Shown: positions 44,152 through 52,457, numbered from the stretch's first letter. The stretch is DNA of 64,000 bases from Hominicoprocola sp037419475 (GCA_037419475.1 JAXYYF010000102.1:1-64000), one strand, 5' to 3'. The notes: generated by a model not told the origin, from the sequence alone. Translations and numbers: made by a program.

Positions 44152-45531
44152 ATGAACGAAAACAAAAAGGAAGAGATCATTCAGGAAAACAAGATGGGAA
44201 CGATGCCGGTCGGCCGCCTGCTGTTCAATATGGCGGTGCCGATGATGGTGTCGATGCTCTTTCAGGCGCTTTACAACGTGGTGGACACGGTTTTTGTCGC
44301 GCGGCTGAGTCAGGACGCGATGAACGCCGTTTCGCTCGCTTTTCCGCTCCAGACGCTGTGCATCGCCTTTTCCGTCGGCACGGGCGTTGGCATGAACGCG
44401 CTGCTCTCACGCTCACTGGGCGAAAAGAATCAGGAGGGGGCGAACCGCGCCGCAGGCACGGGGCTGTTTCTGATGCTGTGCACCGCCGCAGTCTTTTCGC
44501 TCATCGGATTGACGCTCGCAGGCACCTTTTTCCGGGTGCAGACGGAGAACGCGCAGATCATCGCCTACGGACGCGATTATGTGATGATCTGCATTGGCGG
44601 CTCGCTGGGGATTTTCATGCAGGTCTACGGCGAGCGGCTGCTGCAATCCACCGGACGCACCAATCTTTCCATGATCTCGCAGATCGCGGGCGCGGTGACG
44701 AATATCGTGCTCGATCCCATCCTGATATTCGGCCTGTTCGGCTTCCCACGCCTTGAGGTTGCGGGCGCGGCGCTGGCCACGATCCTCGGCCAGTTTATCG
44801 GTGCGGGGAGCGGCCTTTACCTGAATCTGACGCACAACCCCGAGGTACGCATCCACCGGCGCAACATCTGCCCGCATGCGGCGACCGTGAAGGAGATCTA
44901 CGCCGTCGGCGTGCCGTCGATCATCATGCAGTCGATCGGCTCGGTGATGGTGTTCGGTATGAATAAGATCTTCATTTCCTTCACGGAGGCGGCAACTGCG
45001 GTGTTCGGCGCGTACTTTAAGCTGCAAAGCTTCGTATTCATGCCGATCTTCGGCCTGAATAACGCCATGGTGCCGATCATTTCATATAACTATGGTGCAG
45101 GACGGCCCGAGCGCTTCCGTAAGACCATCCGTCTCTCTGTTTTTACAGCGGTCACGATCATGTGCATGGGTCTGGCACTCTTTGAGCTGATCCCCGGTAC
45201 GCTGCTCGGCCTGTTCTCCCCATCGGAGGAAATGCTGACCATCGGCCGTCTGGCGCTGCGTGTCATCGGCTTGACATTCCCGCTGGCTGGTTTCTGCATT
45301 GTGGCGGGCAGCGTGTTTCAGGCGCTTGGTACGCCTGTTTACAGCCTGATTGTGTCGGTGTGCCGCCAGATCCTTGTGCTGCTGCCGGTGGCGTTTCTGC
45401 TGTCCCTGACCGGACGGCTGGAGCTGGTGTGGTGGGCATTCCCAATCGCCGAGTTGGTCAGCCTGACGCTTTCGGGCCTGCTGCTGCGCAGAACGATGCG
45501 CAAGGTCAATGACCGCTTTAGCGGGAGATGA
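44152..45531 (+). CDS. MATE-family efflux transporter
   Basis: This 459-residue inner-membrane exporter has about twelve transmembrane helices in two halves. Typical segments are PVGRLLFNMAVPMMVSMLFQ, ALYNVVDTVFVARL, VGTGVGMNALLSRSLGEKN and the second-half GLNNAMVPIISYNYGAGR. MATE proteins use an ion gradient to expel drugs, metabolites or peptides; the cargo is unknown. The ATG at 44152 is preceded by GGAGAAGAG. A start at a Met 14 codons downstream (MGTMPVG) is possible. Confidence 0.92.
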   Translation: MNENKKEEIIQENKMGTMPVGRLLFNMAVPMMVSMLFQALYNVVDTVFVARLSQDAMNAVSLAFPLQTLCIAFSVGTGVGMNALLSRSLGEKNQEGANRAAGTGLFLMLCTAAVFSLIGLTLAGTFFRVQTENAQIIAYGRDYVMICIGGSLGIFMQVYGERLLQSTGRTNLSMISQIAGAVTNIVLDPILIFGLFGFPRLEVAGAALATILGQFIGAGSGLYLNLTHNPEVRIHRRNICPHAATVKEIYAVGVPSIIMQSIGSVMVFGMNKIFISFTEAATAVFGAYFKLQSFVFMPIFGLNNAMVPIISYNYGAGRPERFRKTIRLSVFTAVTIMCMGLALFELIPGTLLGLFSPSEEMLTIGRLALRVIGLTFPLAGFCIVAGSVFQALGTPVYSLIVSVCRQILVLLPVAFLLSLTGRLELVWWAFPIAELVSLTLSGLLLRRTMRKVNDRFSGR

Positions 45532-45537
45532 AACAAT

Positions 45538-45575
45538 AAAAAAGGATCCGTTCCGACTGGAACGGATCCTTTTTT
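45538..45575. terminator. Bidirectional terminator between MATE and spoIIQ-like genes
   Basis: GGATCCGTTCC pairs perfectly with GGAACGGATCC around GACT, with six A before and six T after. Confidence 0.92.
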
Positions 45576-45577
45576 CA

Positions 45578-46282
45578 TTATGAGTTCAGAAATTCCTGCG
45601 GGTCGACGATAACGCCGTCCTTGGTGACGGAGAAGTGCAGATGCGGCGCGAGCGCCGCTTCGGCAAGCGAACTGTCGCCCACTGCGCCGATGACCTGACC
45701 GGCGGAAACATACTGCTCAGGCGAGACAGTTGTTTCGTTCTGGAGATTTGCATAGGTGGTCTCGCAGCCGTTGCCGTGGTCGATAACGACGGTCGTGCCC
45801 ATCAGGTCGTCGTCGGAGACAGAAAGCACCGTGCCGGAGCAGGCGGCGAGCACCTGCGTGCCGAGGGGGGCCTCGATGTCTACGCCGTCATGCGTGCGCC
45901 AGTCGGCCATCGTCTCGCTGTAGGCCAGCTCCTCCATGCTGAAGGCGGCGACCGTTTCGCCGTCCACCGGCTCGACGATTAGGCGCGGCGCGACCGGTGC
46001 GGCGGTCTCGGCACTCTCGTCAGGAAGCTTGAGCTCTACGGCCGACTGCACTGGCGCTGCCGGTGCAGTCGGCTTTGCTTTCGGGATGACCGGCGCAGTG
46101 GATTCGACCGGCGTGGTGACGGCCGGGGCGGGTGCGGGGACATTCGGCGTTTTATCCGCCGGAGAGGGGAGAAGCATCCAATAGCCCGCGACGGCAAGTG
46201 CCGTCACACCGAGAAACAGGGCTATGTATAAGCCCGTCCCGGTGGAGAAATGCCGCGTGGAGCGGCGGTTCGGTTCGTTCAT
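45578..46282 (-). CDS. spoIIQ: SpoIIQ-like membrane-anchored M23 peptidase-domain protein
   Basis: The 234-residue protein has a short cytoplasmic start, one transmembrane helix (about residues 17-36, YIALFLGVTALAVAGYWML), a Pro/Ala-rich linker (about 40-100) and a C-terminal M23 domain with HDGVDIEAPLG (HxxxD) and HLHFSV (HxH). The middle His of active M23 enzymes (YxH) is Asn here (TTYANLQ), as in SpoIIQ-type members. SpoIIQ links forespore and mother cell in engulfment by binding SpoIIIAH. The ATG at 46282 follows AAAGGA by eight bases. Assignment as SpoIIQ rests on architecture; a plain M23 wall protein remains possible. Confidence 0.72.
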   Translation of the reverse strand: MNEPNRRSTRHFSTGTGLYIALFLGVTALAVAGYWMLLPSPADKTPNVPAPAPAVTTPVESTAPVIPKAKPTAPAAPVQSAVELKLPDESAETAAPVAPRLIVEPVDGETVAAFSMEELAYSETMADWRTHDGVDIEAPLGTQVLAACSGTVLSVSDDDLMGTTVVIDHGNGCETTYANLQNETTVSPEQYVSAGQVIGAVGDSSLAEAALAPHLHFSVTKDGVIVDPQEFLNS

Positions 46283-46321
46283 AAGCGTTATCCTTTCTGC
46301 CCGGCTTTCGGGCGGCGACAT

Positions 46322-46360
46322 AAAAAGCTCTGGCGGTATTGTGTGCCGTCAGAGCTTTTT
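46322..46360 (-). terminator. Terminator after the enolase remnant
   Basis: AAAAAGCTCTG and CAGAGCTTTTT form the stem together with a GCGG/GCCG inner part. It marks the original end of the enolase gene and of the glycolytic operon. Confidence 0.8.
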
Positions 46361-46375
46361 CTAAACCTGAAACGC

Positions 46376-46713
46376 TTAATTTTTTTGCATGGATGCAAAT
46401 GCTTTGCGTCCTGCGTAGTGTGCGCTGCCGCCAAGGGTTTCCTCAATGACGAGCAAACGGTTGTCTTTTGCTGTGCGTTCGCCGCGGCACGGCACGCCGG
46501 CCTTGATCTGCGTGCAGCCCGCTGCCTGCGCCGCACGGACGGCTTCCGTTGCCTCTGAGAGCGTACCGATTCGTGTGCACCGGTGGATGCGCCGGAGGGG
46601 ACGGCGTCGGTGCCGACCGAGCCGTCCTCCAGCCGGACCTGCGTTTCCAATGTGGGATTGCCGCGTGAATCGAGGATCTCGCGGGCGTGGATATGTGCGA
46701 TGGCAGTGTTCAT
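46376..46713 (-). pseudogene. eno: Enolase gene remnant with large internal deletions
   Basis: The start is a normal enolase: GGAGG site, ATG at 46713, then AIAHIHAREILDSRGNPT and VGTDAVPSGASTGAHES (about 47 residues). Straight after, in another frame, comes the enolase C-terminal end: IGTLSEATEAVRAAQAAG, then QIKAGVPCRGERTAKDNRL and the final LLVIEETLGG. Normal enolase has about 430 residues; here only about 110 codons remain. The AAG to QIK junction lacks the ~25 residues with the conserved SHRSGETEDT segment, so at least two deletions and a frame change occurred. No active enzyme can result. Its place just after gpmI is where eno stands in the classical glycolytic operon. Confidence 0.88.
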
Positions 46714-46725
46714 AAAAGCCTCCTG

Positions 46726-46760
46726 ACAATAAAAATCAGCCATACCGAAGTATGGCTGAT
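46726..46760 (-). terminator. Intrinsic terminator after gpmI
   Basis: On the minus strand ATCAGCCATAC pairs with GTATGGCTGAT around a UUCG tetraloop and is followed by TTTTATTG. Confidence 0.85.
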
Positions 46761-46778
46761 CGGAGGGTTGATTATGCT

Positions 46779-48293
46779 TTAGCGGATGATAAGGCTGTGG
46801 CCGTCCATCTCCTCAGGCTTTTCCAGACCCATCACATCGAGAATGGTCGGCGCGATGTCCGCAAGGCGGCCGGAGCGCAGCTCCGTGCCCGCGCCGCAGA
46901 GAATGAAGGGGACGGGATTGGTCGTGTGCGCGGTCATGGGACTTACACCGTCGCTTTGCAGCATCTGCTCGGCGTTGCCGTGGTCGGCGGTGATCATGGC
47001 GATGCCGCCCATCTTGAGCGCTGCGTCCACAACGCGGCCAACGCACTCGTCCACGGTTTCAACAGCCTTGACCGCGGCGTCATAATTGCCGGTGTGGCCG
47101 ACCATATCGCAGTTGGCGAAGTTGAGGATGATGACGTCATACGCGCCGGACTCGATGCGCTCCACACACTTCTCCATGACCTCGTAGGCGCTCATTTCGG
47201 GCTGGAGGTCATAGGTCGCGACCTTGGGGGAGGCGACGAGCACGCGGTCCTCGCCCGGATAGGGAGCCTCGACGCCGCCGTTGAAGAAGAATGTAACATG
47301 TGCGTACTTCTCCGTTTCGGCAATACGCAGCTGCGTCAGGCCAAGCTTGCCAAGGTATTCGCCAAGGCCGTTTTTGATCGTGATGCGCGGGAACGCAACA
47401 AGCACATTCGGCATGGTGGCGTCATACTCCGTGTTGCACACGTAGGTGACAGGGAAATACTCGCGCTGGAAGCCGTCGAACGCGGGATCGACGAAAGCAC
47501 GCGTGATCTCGCGGGCACGGTCGGGACGGTAGTTGAAGAAGATGATGGAGTCGTTGTCGGAAATGGTGCCTTCCTTATCGCAGACGATTGGCTCGACAAA
47601 TTCGTCGGTCACGCCGTTTTTATAGGATTCCTTCACGGCGGCGATGGGATCGGGATTCTGGATGCCCTCGCCGTAGACCATCGCATCGTAGGCGCGCTCA
47701 AGACGATCCCAGCGCTTGTCGCGGTCCATGGCATAATAGCGGCCCATCACGGTCGCAATTTTGCCGACGCCCAGCTCGGCGCATTTTTTCTGCGCCGCGG
47801 CAACGAAGTCTGCGCCGGAGGTGGGGGACACGTCGCGTCCGTCGAGGAAGCAGTGCAGATACACGCGCTTGAGCCCCTTGATGCCAGCCATCTTCAGCAG
47901 CGCCCAGACATGCTCGACAGTGGAGTGCACGCCGCCGTTGGAGAGCAGGCCGTAAAGATGCAGAGCGGTACCCTTTTCCAGACAGGCGTCCATTGCGGCG
48001 TTGTAGGCAGGGTTTTCGTAGAACGAGCCGTCCTCGATCGAGCGGGAGATGCGCGGCAGATCCTGAAAGACCACGCGGCCGCCGCCGATGTTGGTGTGGC
48101 CGACCTCGCTGTTGCCCATCTGACCGTCGGGAAGGCCGACGTCAAGGCCGGAGGCGGAGAGCTGCGTGCTGGCATATTTCTGATACAGCGCGTCGAGCGC
48201 CGGCGTATTCGCACCGCGCACGGCGTTGCCCTTGACTTCGTCGCTCAGACCGAAGCCATCCATGATGATAAGAACGGTAGGCGTTTTGTTCAT
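46779..48293 (-). CDS. gpmI: 2,3-bisphosphoglycerate-independent phosphoglycerate mutase
   Basis: GpmI interconverts 3- and 2-phosphoglycerate using a phosphoserine intermediate and Mn2+. The 504-residue protein has the alkaline-phosphatase-fold start LIIMDGFGLSD, the catalytic Ser62 in GNSEVGHTNIG, FLDGRDVSPTSG, GRYYAMDRDKRWDR, and late metal motifs NFANCDMVGHTG and ITADHGNAEQM. AAAGGAG lies eight bases before the ATG. It follows tpiA by 18 bases. Confidence 0.97.
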   Translation of the reverse strand: MNKTPTVLIIMDGFGLSDEVKGNAVRGANTPALDALYQKYASTQLSASGLDVGLPDGQMGNSEVGHTNIGGGRVVFQDLPRISRSIEDGSFYENPAYNAAMDACLEKGTALHLYGLLSNGGVHSTVEHVWALLKMAGIKGLKRVYLHCFLDGRDVSPTSGADFVAAAQKKCAELGVGKIATVMGRYYAMDRDKRWDRLERAYDAMVYGEGIQNPDPIAAVKESYKNGVTDEFVEPIVCDKEGTISDNDSIIFFNYRPDRAREITRAFVDPAFDGFQREYFPVTYVCNTEYDATMPNVLVAFPRITIKNGLGEYLGKLGLTQLRIAETEKYAHVTFFFNGGVEAPYPGEDRVLVASPKVATYDLQPEMSAYEVMEKCVERIESGAYDVIILNFANCDMVGHTGNYDAAVKAVETVDECVGRVVDAALKMGGIAMITADHGNAEQMLQSDGVSPMTAHTTNPVPFILCGAGTELRSGRLADIAPTILDVMGLEKPEEMDGHSLIIR

Positions 48294-48311
48294 GCGGAAT
48301 ACTCCTTTCGC

Positions 48312-49085
48312 TCAGTCCTGATTGGCAGCGTTGACGATAGCCATAAACTTATTGGAGTCGAGAGAGGCGCCGCCGATCAGGCCGCCGTCGATATTCTCGT
48401 GGCTGAGAAGCTCGGCGGCGTTGCCGGGATTCATCGAGCCGCCGTACTGGATGGTGACGGAGCGGGCGATGCGTGCGCCGTAAAGCGTACGGATGGTGGC
48501 GCGGATGAAGGTGCAGACCTCGTCGGCCTGTTCGCCGGTGGCAGTCTTGCCGGTGCCGATGGCCCAGATGGGCTCATATGCAATGACGCAGCGGCGGACA
48601 TTTTCCGCGGCCACGCCGGAGAGCGCGGACTTGACCTGAAGGGCGATGAGATCCATTGTTACGCCCATCTCACGCTGGTCAAGGCTTTCGCCGACGCAGA
48701 TGATGGGATTGAGGCCGGCTTCCAGTGCGGCGTGGACCTTCTTGTTCACGGTGGCGTCCGTTTCGCCGAACATGGCGCGGCGCTCGCTGTGGCCGACAAT
48801 GACGTATTTCACGCCGAGGTCGCGCAGCATCTCGGCGGAGACTTCGCCGGTGTATGCGCCGCTGGGCGCATAGAACAGGTTCTGCGCGCCGACGGCGATG
48901 CGGCTGTCCTTAAAGGCGCGGACGGCGGCGGAAATGTCCACGCTCGGGACGCACAGAACGACGTCGCACCACTTGGACTTGGGCAGCAGCGCCTTAAATT
49001 CCTCGGCGAATTTCTTGGTTTCGGTAGCGGTTTTGTTCATCTTCCAGTTGCCTGCGATGATGGTTTTGCGGTATCTGCGATTCAT
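48312..49085 (-). CDS. tpiA: Triosephosphate isomerase
   Basis: TpiA interconverts dihydroxyacetone phosphate and glyceraldehyde 3-phosphate. The 257-residue TIM barrel shows NWKMNKTATET (catalytic Lys), VIVGHSERR (catalytic His), AYEPIWAIGTGKTAT (catalytic Glu) and YGGSMNPGNAAELL. AGGAG precedes the ATG by eight bases. It lies between pgk and gpmI, with an odd repeat-bearing spacer on the pgk side. Confidence 0.97.
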   Translation of the reverse strand: MNRRYRKTIIAGNWKMNKTATETKKFAEEFKALLPKSKWCDVVLCVPSVDISAAVRAFKDSRIAVGAQNLFYAPSGAYTGEVSAEMLRDLGVKYVIVGHSERRAMFGETDATVNKKVHAALEAGLNPIICVGESLDQREMGVTMDLIALQVKSALSGVAAENVRRCVIAYEPIWAIGTGKTATGEQADEVCTFIRATIRTLYGARIARSVTIQYGGSMNPGNAAELLSHENIDGGLIGGASLDSNKFMAIVNAANQD

Positions 49086-49142
49086 GGTAAAGGTTCTCCT
49101 AAAAATATGAAATATATAAATTGCTGTATGACAGTCTTATTG

Positions 49143-49300
49143 ATCCAGCAGGCATGCCACGCCCGGCAGCATCCCCCGTGGGGATGCCCCTGATTGGATC
49201 ACGCGCTGACGCGCGGCTTCCTACGCTGCCGCTCGGTCGTGTCGCTGCACGGGCGCTGCCGTGAGTTTACTTATCCAGCAGGCATGCCACGCCCGGCAGC
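49143..49300. repeat. 28-base direct repeat flanking a 102-base insert at the pgk 3' end
   Basis: The same 28 bases occur at 49143-49170 and 49273-49300. The second copy is the end of the pgk reading frame (codons for LPGVACLLD). The 102 bases between start with a perfect hairpin (GCATCCCC/GGGGATGC, 49169-49187) and are G+C-rich, with no gene. The pattern suggests a small insertion with duplication of the gene end. Confidence 0.85.
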
Positions 49301-50535
49301 TCCTTGCCTTCAAGGAACTCGAGGGACGCGCCGCCGCCGGTGGAGATGTGCGTGATCTTGTCGGCGAAGCCGAGCTGCTCGGCTGCCGCCGCGCTGTCAC
49401 CGCCGCCGATGATGGTCACGGCGCCGCTTTCGGCCAGCGCTCTGGCCATAGCCTTTGTGCCGCCGGCAAAGGCGGGGAACTCAAAAACGCCCATGGGGCC
49501 GTTCCATACGATCGTGCCCGCGCCGCGGGTTGCTGTGCAGAAGAGCTCGACAGTTTTCGGGCCGATGTCCATGCCCATCATGTCGGCAGGAATGTGCATC
49601 GCGTCGACCACGACCGGCTCGGCATCGGCGGAAAACTCCTTCGCCGCGACCGCGTCGACCGGCAGCAGCAGCTTGACACCGCGGGCCTTGGCCTTTTCGA
49701 TCATTTCAAGCGCGTAGGCGCACTTATCCTCTTCGAGCAGGGATTTGCCGATCTCGCCGCCCTGTGCCTTGGCAAAGGTGTAGGACATGCCGCCGCCGAT
49801 GATGACAGTGTCAGCTTTGTCAAGAAGGTTATTGATGACGGCGATCTTGTCGCTGACCTTCGCGCCGCCGAGCACGGCGACGAACGGACGCTTGGGATCG
49901 TCGAGCGCCTTGCCCATGATCTCAAGCTCCTTGGCGACAAGCAGACCGGACACGGCGGGCAGATATGCGGCCACACCGGCGGTAGAGGCATGCGCGCGGT
50001 GGACGGAGCCAAACGCGTCGGACACATAGACCTCAGCCATGGAAGCCAGCTCACGCGCCAGCGCGGGATCGTTCTTCGTCTCACCCGCTTCAAAGCGCGT
50101 ATTCTCCAGCAGCATGATCTCGCCGCCGTGGAGTGCTGCGGCCTTGGCCTTGGCGTCGGGGCCGATTACATCGTGCGCGAAAATGACCGGCTTGCCCAGC
50201 AGCTCGCTCAAACGCTCCGCAACAGGGGCAAGCGTGAGCTTGCGCAGGCTCTTGCGCCACTTTTCCTCCGTCAGCTCTTCGGGAGCCTTGCCCTTCTCGG
50301 CCTGCTTTTTCACCCATTTTTCAAAGTTCGGCTCGGGCTTTCCAAGGTGGGAGCAGGCGATGACCGCCGCGCCCTGTTCAAGCAGGTAGCGGATGGTCGG
50401 CAGGGCGGCAACGATGCGCTTATCGGAGGTGATGGCGCCGGTGGCCTTATCCTGAGGGACGTTGAAGTCGCAGCGCAGCAGGATCTTTTTGCCCGCTACG
50501 TCGATATCGTACACGGTCTTTTTGTTATAGTTCAT
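49267..50535 (-). CDS. pgk: Phosphoglycerate kinase
   Basis: Pgk transfers phosphate between 1,3-bisphosphoglycerate and ADP. The 422-residue protein shows KILLRCDFNVPQDK, ACSHLGKPEP, the MLLENTRFEAGE segment, FVAVLGGAKVSDKI, and the nucleotide-binding IVWNGPMGVFEFPAF with the late IGGGDSAAAAEQLG. It is slightly longer than the usual ~395, with a ~20-residue insertion around KKQAEKGKAPEELTEEK. The ATG at 50535 has AAGGAG seven bases upstream. Its 3' end is duplicated just downstream. Confidence 0.97.
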   Translation of the reverse strand: MNYNKKTVYDIDVAGKKILLRCDFNVPQDKATGAITSDKRIVAALPTIRYLLEQGAAVIACSHLGKPEPNFEKWVKKQAEKGKAPEELTEEKWRKSLRKLTLAPVAERLSELLGKPVIFAHDVIGPDAKAKAAALHGGEIMLLENTRFEAGETKNDPALARELASMAEVYVSDAFGSVHRAHASTAGVAAYLPAVSGLLVAKELEIMGKALDDPKRPFVAVLGGAKVSDKIAVINNLLDKADTVIIGGGMSYTFAKAQGGEIGKSLLEEDKCAYALEMIEKAKARGVKLLLPVDAVAAKEFSADAEPVVVDAMHIPADMMGMDIGPKTVELFCTATRGAGTIVWNGPMGVFEFPAFAGGTKAMARALAESGAVTIIGGGDSAAAAEQLGFADKITHISTGGGASLEFLEGKELPGVACLLDK

Positions 50536-50584
50536 GGTGACGCTCCTTCTATGTAAAAGTTTACGGATCCGCTTATTATTTATT

Positions 50585-51076
50585 TTATTGTTCCGCCATT
50601 TCACCTGTCCCCTTGAGTCCCGGAAAGCCGAGCTGCCGCAGAGCCTCATAGGTCAGAATGGCGACGGAGTTGGAAAGATTCAGGCTGCGTGCCTCAGCGC
50701 GCATGGGAAGGCGGATGCAGCGGTCATAGTGCGCCGTGCGGAAGTCCTCAGGCAGGCCAGCCGTTTCCTTGCCGAAAAAGAGCCAGCAGTCATCGCGGAA
50801 CCGCGCTTCGGTGTAATCCTGCGGCGCTTTCGTCGTGGCGAGCCAGCAGTTTTCGGCGGCCTCTGGATGGCGGAGAAACAGATCGTCAAGATTTTCGTAG
50901 GTGTTGACCTCGACCAGATGCCAGTAATCCAGTCCTGCGCGCTTGACCGCGCGGTCGGATATGTCGAAGCCGAGAGGCTTGATCAAATGCAGACGCGAGC
51001 CGGTGGCGGCGCAGGTACGCGCGATATTTCCGCAGTTCTGGGGGATCTCCGGTTCCACGAGCACGATATTGAGCAT
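50585..51076 (-). CDS. trmL: tRNA (cytidine/uridine(34)-2'-O)-methyltransferase TrmL
   Basis: TrmL methylates the ribose of the wobble base in some leucine tRNAs. The 163-residue SPOUT protein has LNIVLVEPEIPQNCGNIART at the start, LHLIKPLGFDISDRAVKRAG, the LFFGKETAGLPE knot segment and IRLPMRAEARSLNLSNSVA. All are typical. GGAGGAGG lies about six bases before the ATG. It leads the pgk-tpiA-gpmI cluster, where gapA might have been expected. Confidence 0.94.
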   Translation of the reverse strand: MLNIVLVEPEIPQNCGNIARTCAATGSRLHLIKPLGFDISDRAVKRAGLDYWHLVEVNTYENLDDLFLRHPEAAENCWLATTKAPQDYTEARFRDDCWLFFGKETAGLPEDFRTAHYDRCIRLPMRAEARSLNLSNSVAILTYEALRQLGFPGLKGTGEMAEQ

Positions 51077-51114
51077 GGCGTACCTCCTCCCTGCTTTTCC
51101 ACGAAAGTCTGCTT

Positions 51115-51143
51115 ATTATATCGCGTAAAGTTTACGAAATCAA
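51115..51143 (-). promoter_or_regulatory. Promoter of trmL-pgk-tpiA-gpmI with a palindrome in the spacer
   Basis: On the minus strand TTGATT (51138-51143) and TATAAT (51115-51120) are 17 bases apart. A perfect 13-base palindrome, CGTAAAGTTTACG (51124-51136), fills most of the spacer and is a candidate repressor site. Confidence 0.7.
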
Positions 51144-51170
51144 CCATAAAAGAGCTTTTCCTCAACATTA

Positions 51171-51188
51171 TTTTGCGTATCCGCAAAA
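51171..51188. promoter_or_regulatory. Inverted repeat upstream of the trmL promoter
   Basis: TTTTGCG and CGCAAAA surround TATC, about 30 bases upstream of the trmL -35 box. It might be a second regulator site, serving either divergent gene. Confidence 0.35.
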
Positions 51189-51253
51189 ATCATACTGCAC
51201 ATGAAAAAGTTTTTGAAAAAATTGCGGGAAAAGGTGGATTTTTCAAAAAGCTT

Positions 51254-51262
51254 TGGTATAAT
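51254..51262 (+). promoter_or_regulatory. Extended -10 promoter of the glmU-like gene
   Basis: TGG-TATAAT lies 40 bases before the start codon; the -35 region is poor. Confidence 0.55.
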
Positions 51263-51302
51263 ATCGACATAAGTATCAGACTGCGTAAGGGAGGGGCGTC
51301 CG

Positions 51303-52457
51303 ATGGATCAGAAGATCGCCGTGCTGTTTATGCCGGATCATATTACCTGTACTGAGGATAAGACGCCGCTGATGCTGCAGCCCGTTTTGTTCTGCCCCAT
51401 CCTGACGTGGATGTGCGCGGAGCTTTGCGAGCGCGGCATTGAGCGGCTTTTTCTTGTTTCTGACGCTTCGGCGCAGGAGCTTATGCGTCCCTATCTGCCA
51501 AAAGGTGCCGACGTTACCTTTATCGACGGTGCGAAGCACGCCGAAGAGCTTTTGAAGCTGCTCGAGGGCGAGCGGGGCAGCATCCTGATCGTCAACGGTG
51601 TGGTGCTTCCGGCGGGCGTTTTTTCCGGCGGCGCGGTGTATTCCGCCCCGGCGAAGGCTTGTTGCGACGTTCTGCGCGAGCATGGTGCTTTTGCGGCCTT
51701 TCCGGAGGGCTGCGAGATCTCGAAGGGCTTTCTGCCGGTCGGCGATGAAGAGGAGCTGCGCGCCGCGCAGCCCATGTGCCGCCAGAAAATTCTGGAGAAG
51801 CATTTGTCCGGCGGTGTGTCCATCCTTGACAGCGCCAGCGTTTACATCGATCCGCGCGTGAAGATCGGCGAGGGGACGATGCTCCTGCCCGGCACGATCC
51901 TGCGCGGCGAGACGGTGATCGGCAGAAACTGCACGATCGGCCCGAACGCCATGGTGCGTGACTGCGTGGTGGGGGACGATACGGAGATCAACGCCTCGCA
52001 GACGAATGAGAGCACCATCGGCAGCCATACGACGGTCGGCCCATTTGCCTATGTGCGTCCGAACTCGGTGATCGGCGATCACGTCAAGGTTGGCGATTTT
52101 GTGGAGATCAAGAACTCCGTCATCGGAAACGGCACGAAGATCTCGCACCTGACCTATGTCGGCGACAGCGACTGCGGCGAGCGCATCAACTTCGGCTGCG
52201 GCACGGTGACGACGAACTACGACGGCTTTAAAAAGTACCGCTGCACCATCGGAGACGACAGCTTTATCGGCTGCAACACAAATCTTGTCGCACCTGTCAC
52301 GGTGGGGAAGGGCAGCTACATCGCCGCAGGCTCCACCATCACGGACGATGTTCCGTCTGACGCGCTGGCGCTGGCCCGCTCACGCCAGACGGTGAAAGAG
52401 GGCTGGGCGGCCAGACGCAGGGAAAGCGCCGGCAAACAGAACGAAAAGAAGCAATAA
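51303..52457 (+). CDS. glmU: GlmU-like acetyltransferase with degenerate uridylyltransferase domain
   Basis: The C-terminal two thirds (about residues 165-384) are a left-handed beta-helix as in GlmU: IGPNAMVRDCVVGDD, VGPFAYVRPNSVIGDHVKVG, the catalytic-His segment ISHLTYVGDSDCG, and TTNYDGFKKYRCTIGD. That half acetylates glucosamine 1-phosphate. The N-terminal ~160 residues align loosely with the nucleotidyltransferase half but lack its LAAGxGTRM signature (LFMPDHITCTEDK there) and are about 70 residues short. Normal GlmU has about 455 residues. So it is probably acetyltransferase only, and UDP-GlcNAc synthesis would need another enzyme. The order glmU-prs-pth-mfd is standard in Firmicutes. 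Confidence 0.85.
   Translation: MDQKIAVLFMPDHITCTEDKTPLMLQPVLFCPILTWMCAELCERGIERLFLVSDASAQELMRPYLPKGADVTFIDGAKHAEELLKLLEGERGSILIVNGVVLPAGVFSGGAVYSAPAKACCDVLREHGAFAAFPEGCEISKGFLPVGDEEELRAAQPMCRQKILEKHLSGGVSILDSASVYIDPRVKIGEGTMLLPGTILRGETVIGRNCTIGPNAMVRDCVVGDDTEINASQTNESTIGSHTTVGPFAYVRPNSVIGDHVKVGDFVEIKNSVIGNGTKISHLTYVGDSDCGERINFGCGTVTTNYDGFKKYRCTIGDDSFIGCNTNLVAPVTVGKGSYIAAGSTITDDVPSDALALARSRQTVKEGWAARRRESAGKQNEKKQ

Noticed and set aside
46752..49193. An 813-codon open frame opposite gpmI and tpiA
   Set aside because: The opposite strand carries both complete enzymes with all catalytic motifs; the long frame has no start signal.
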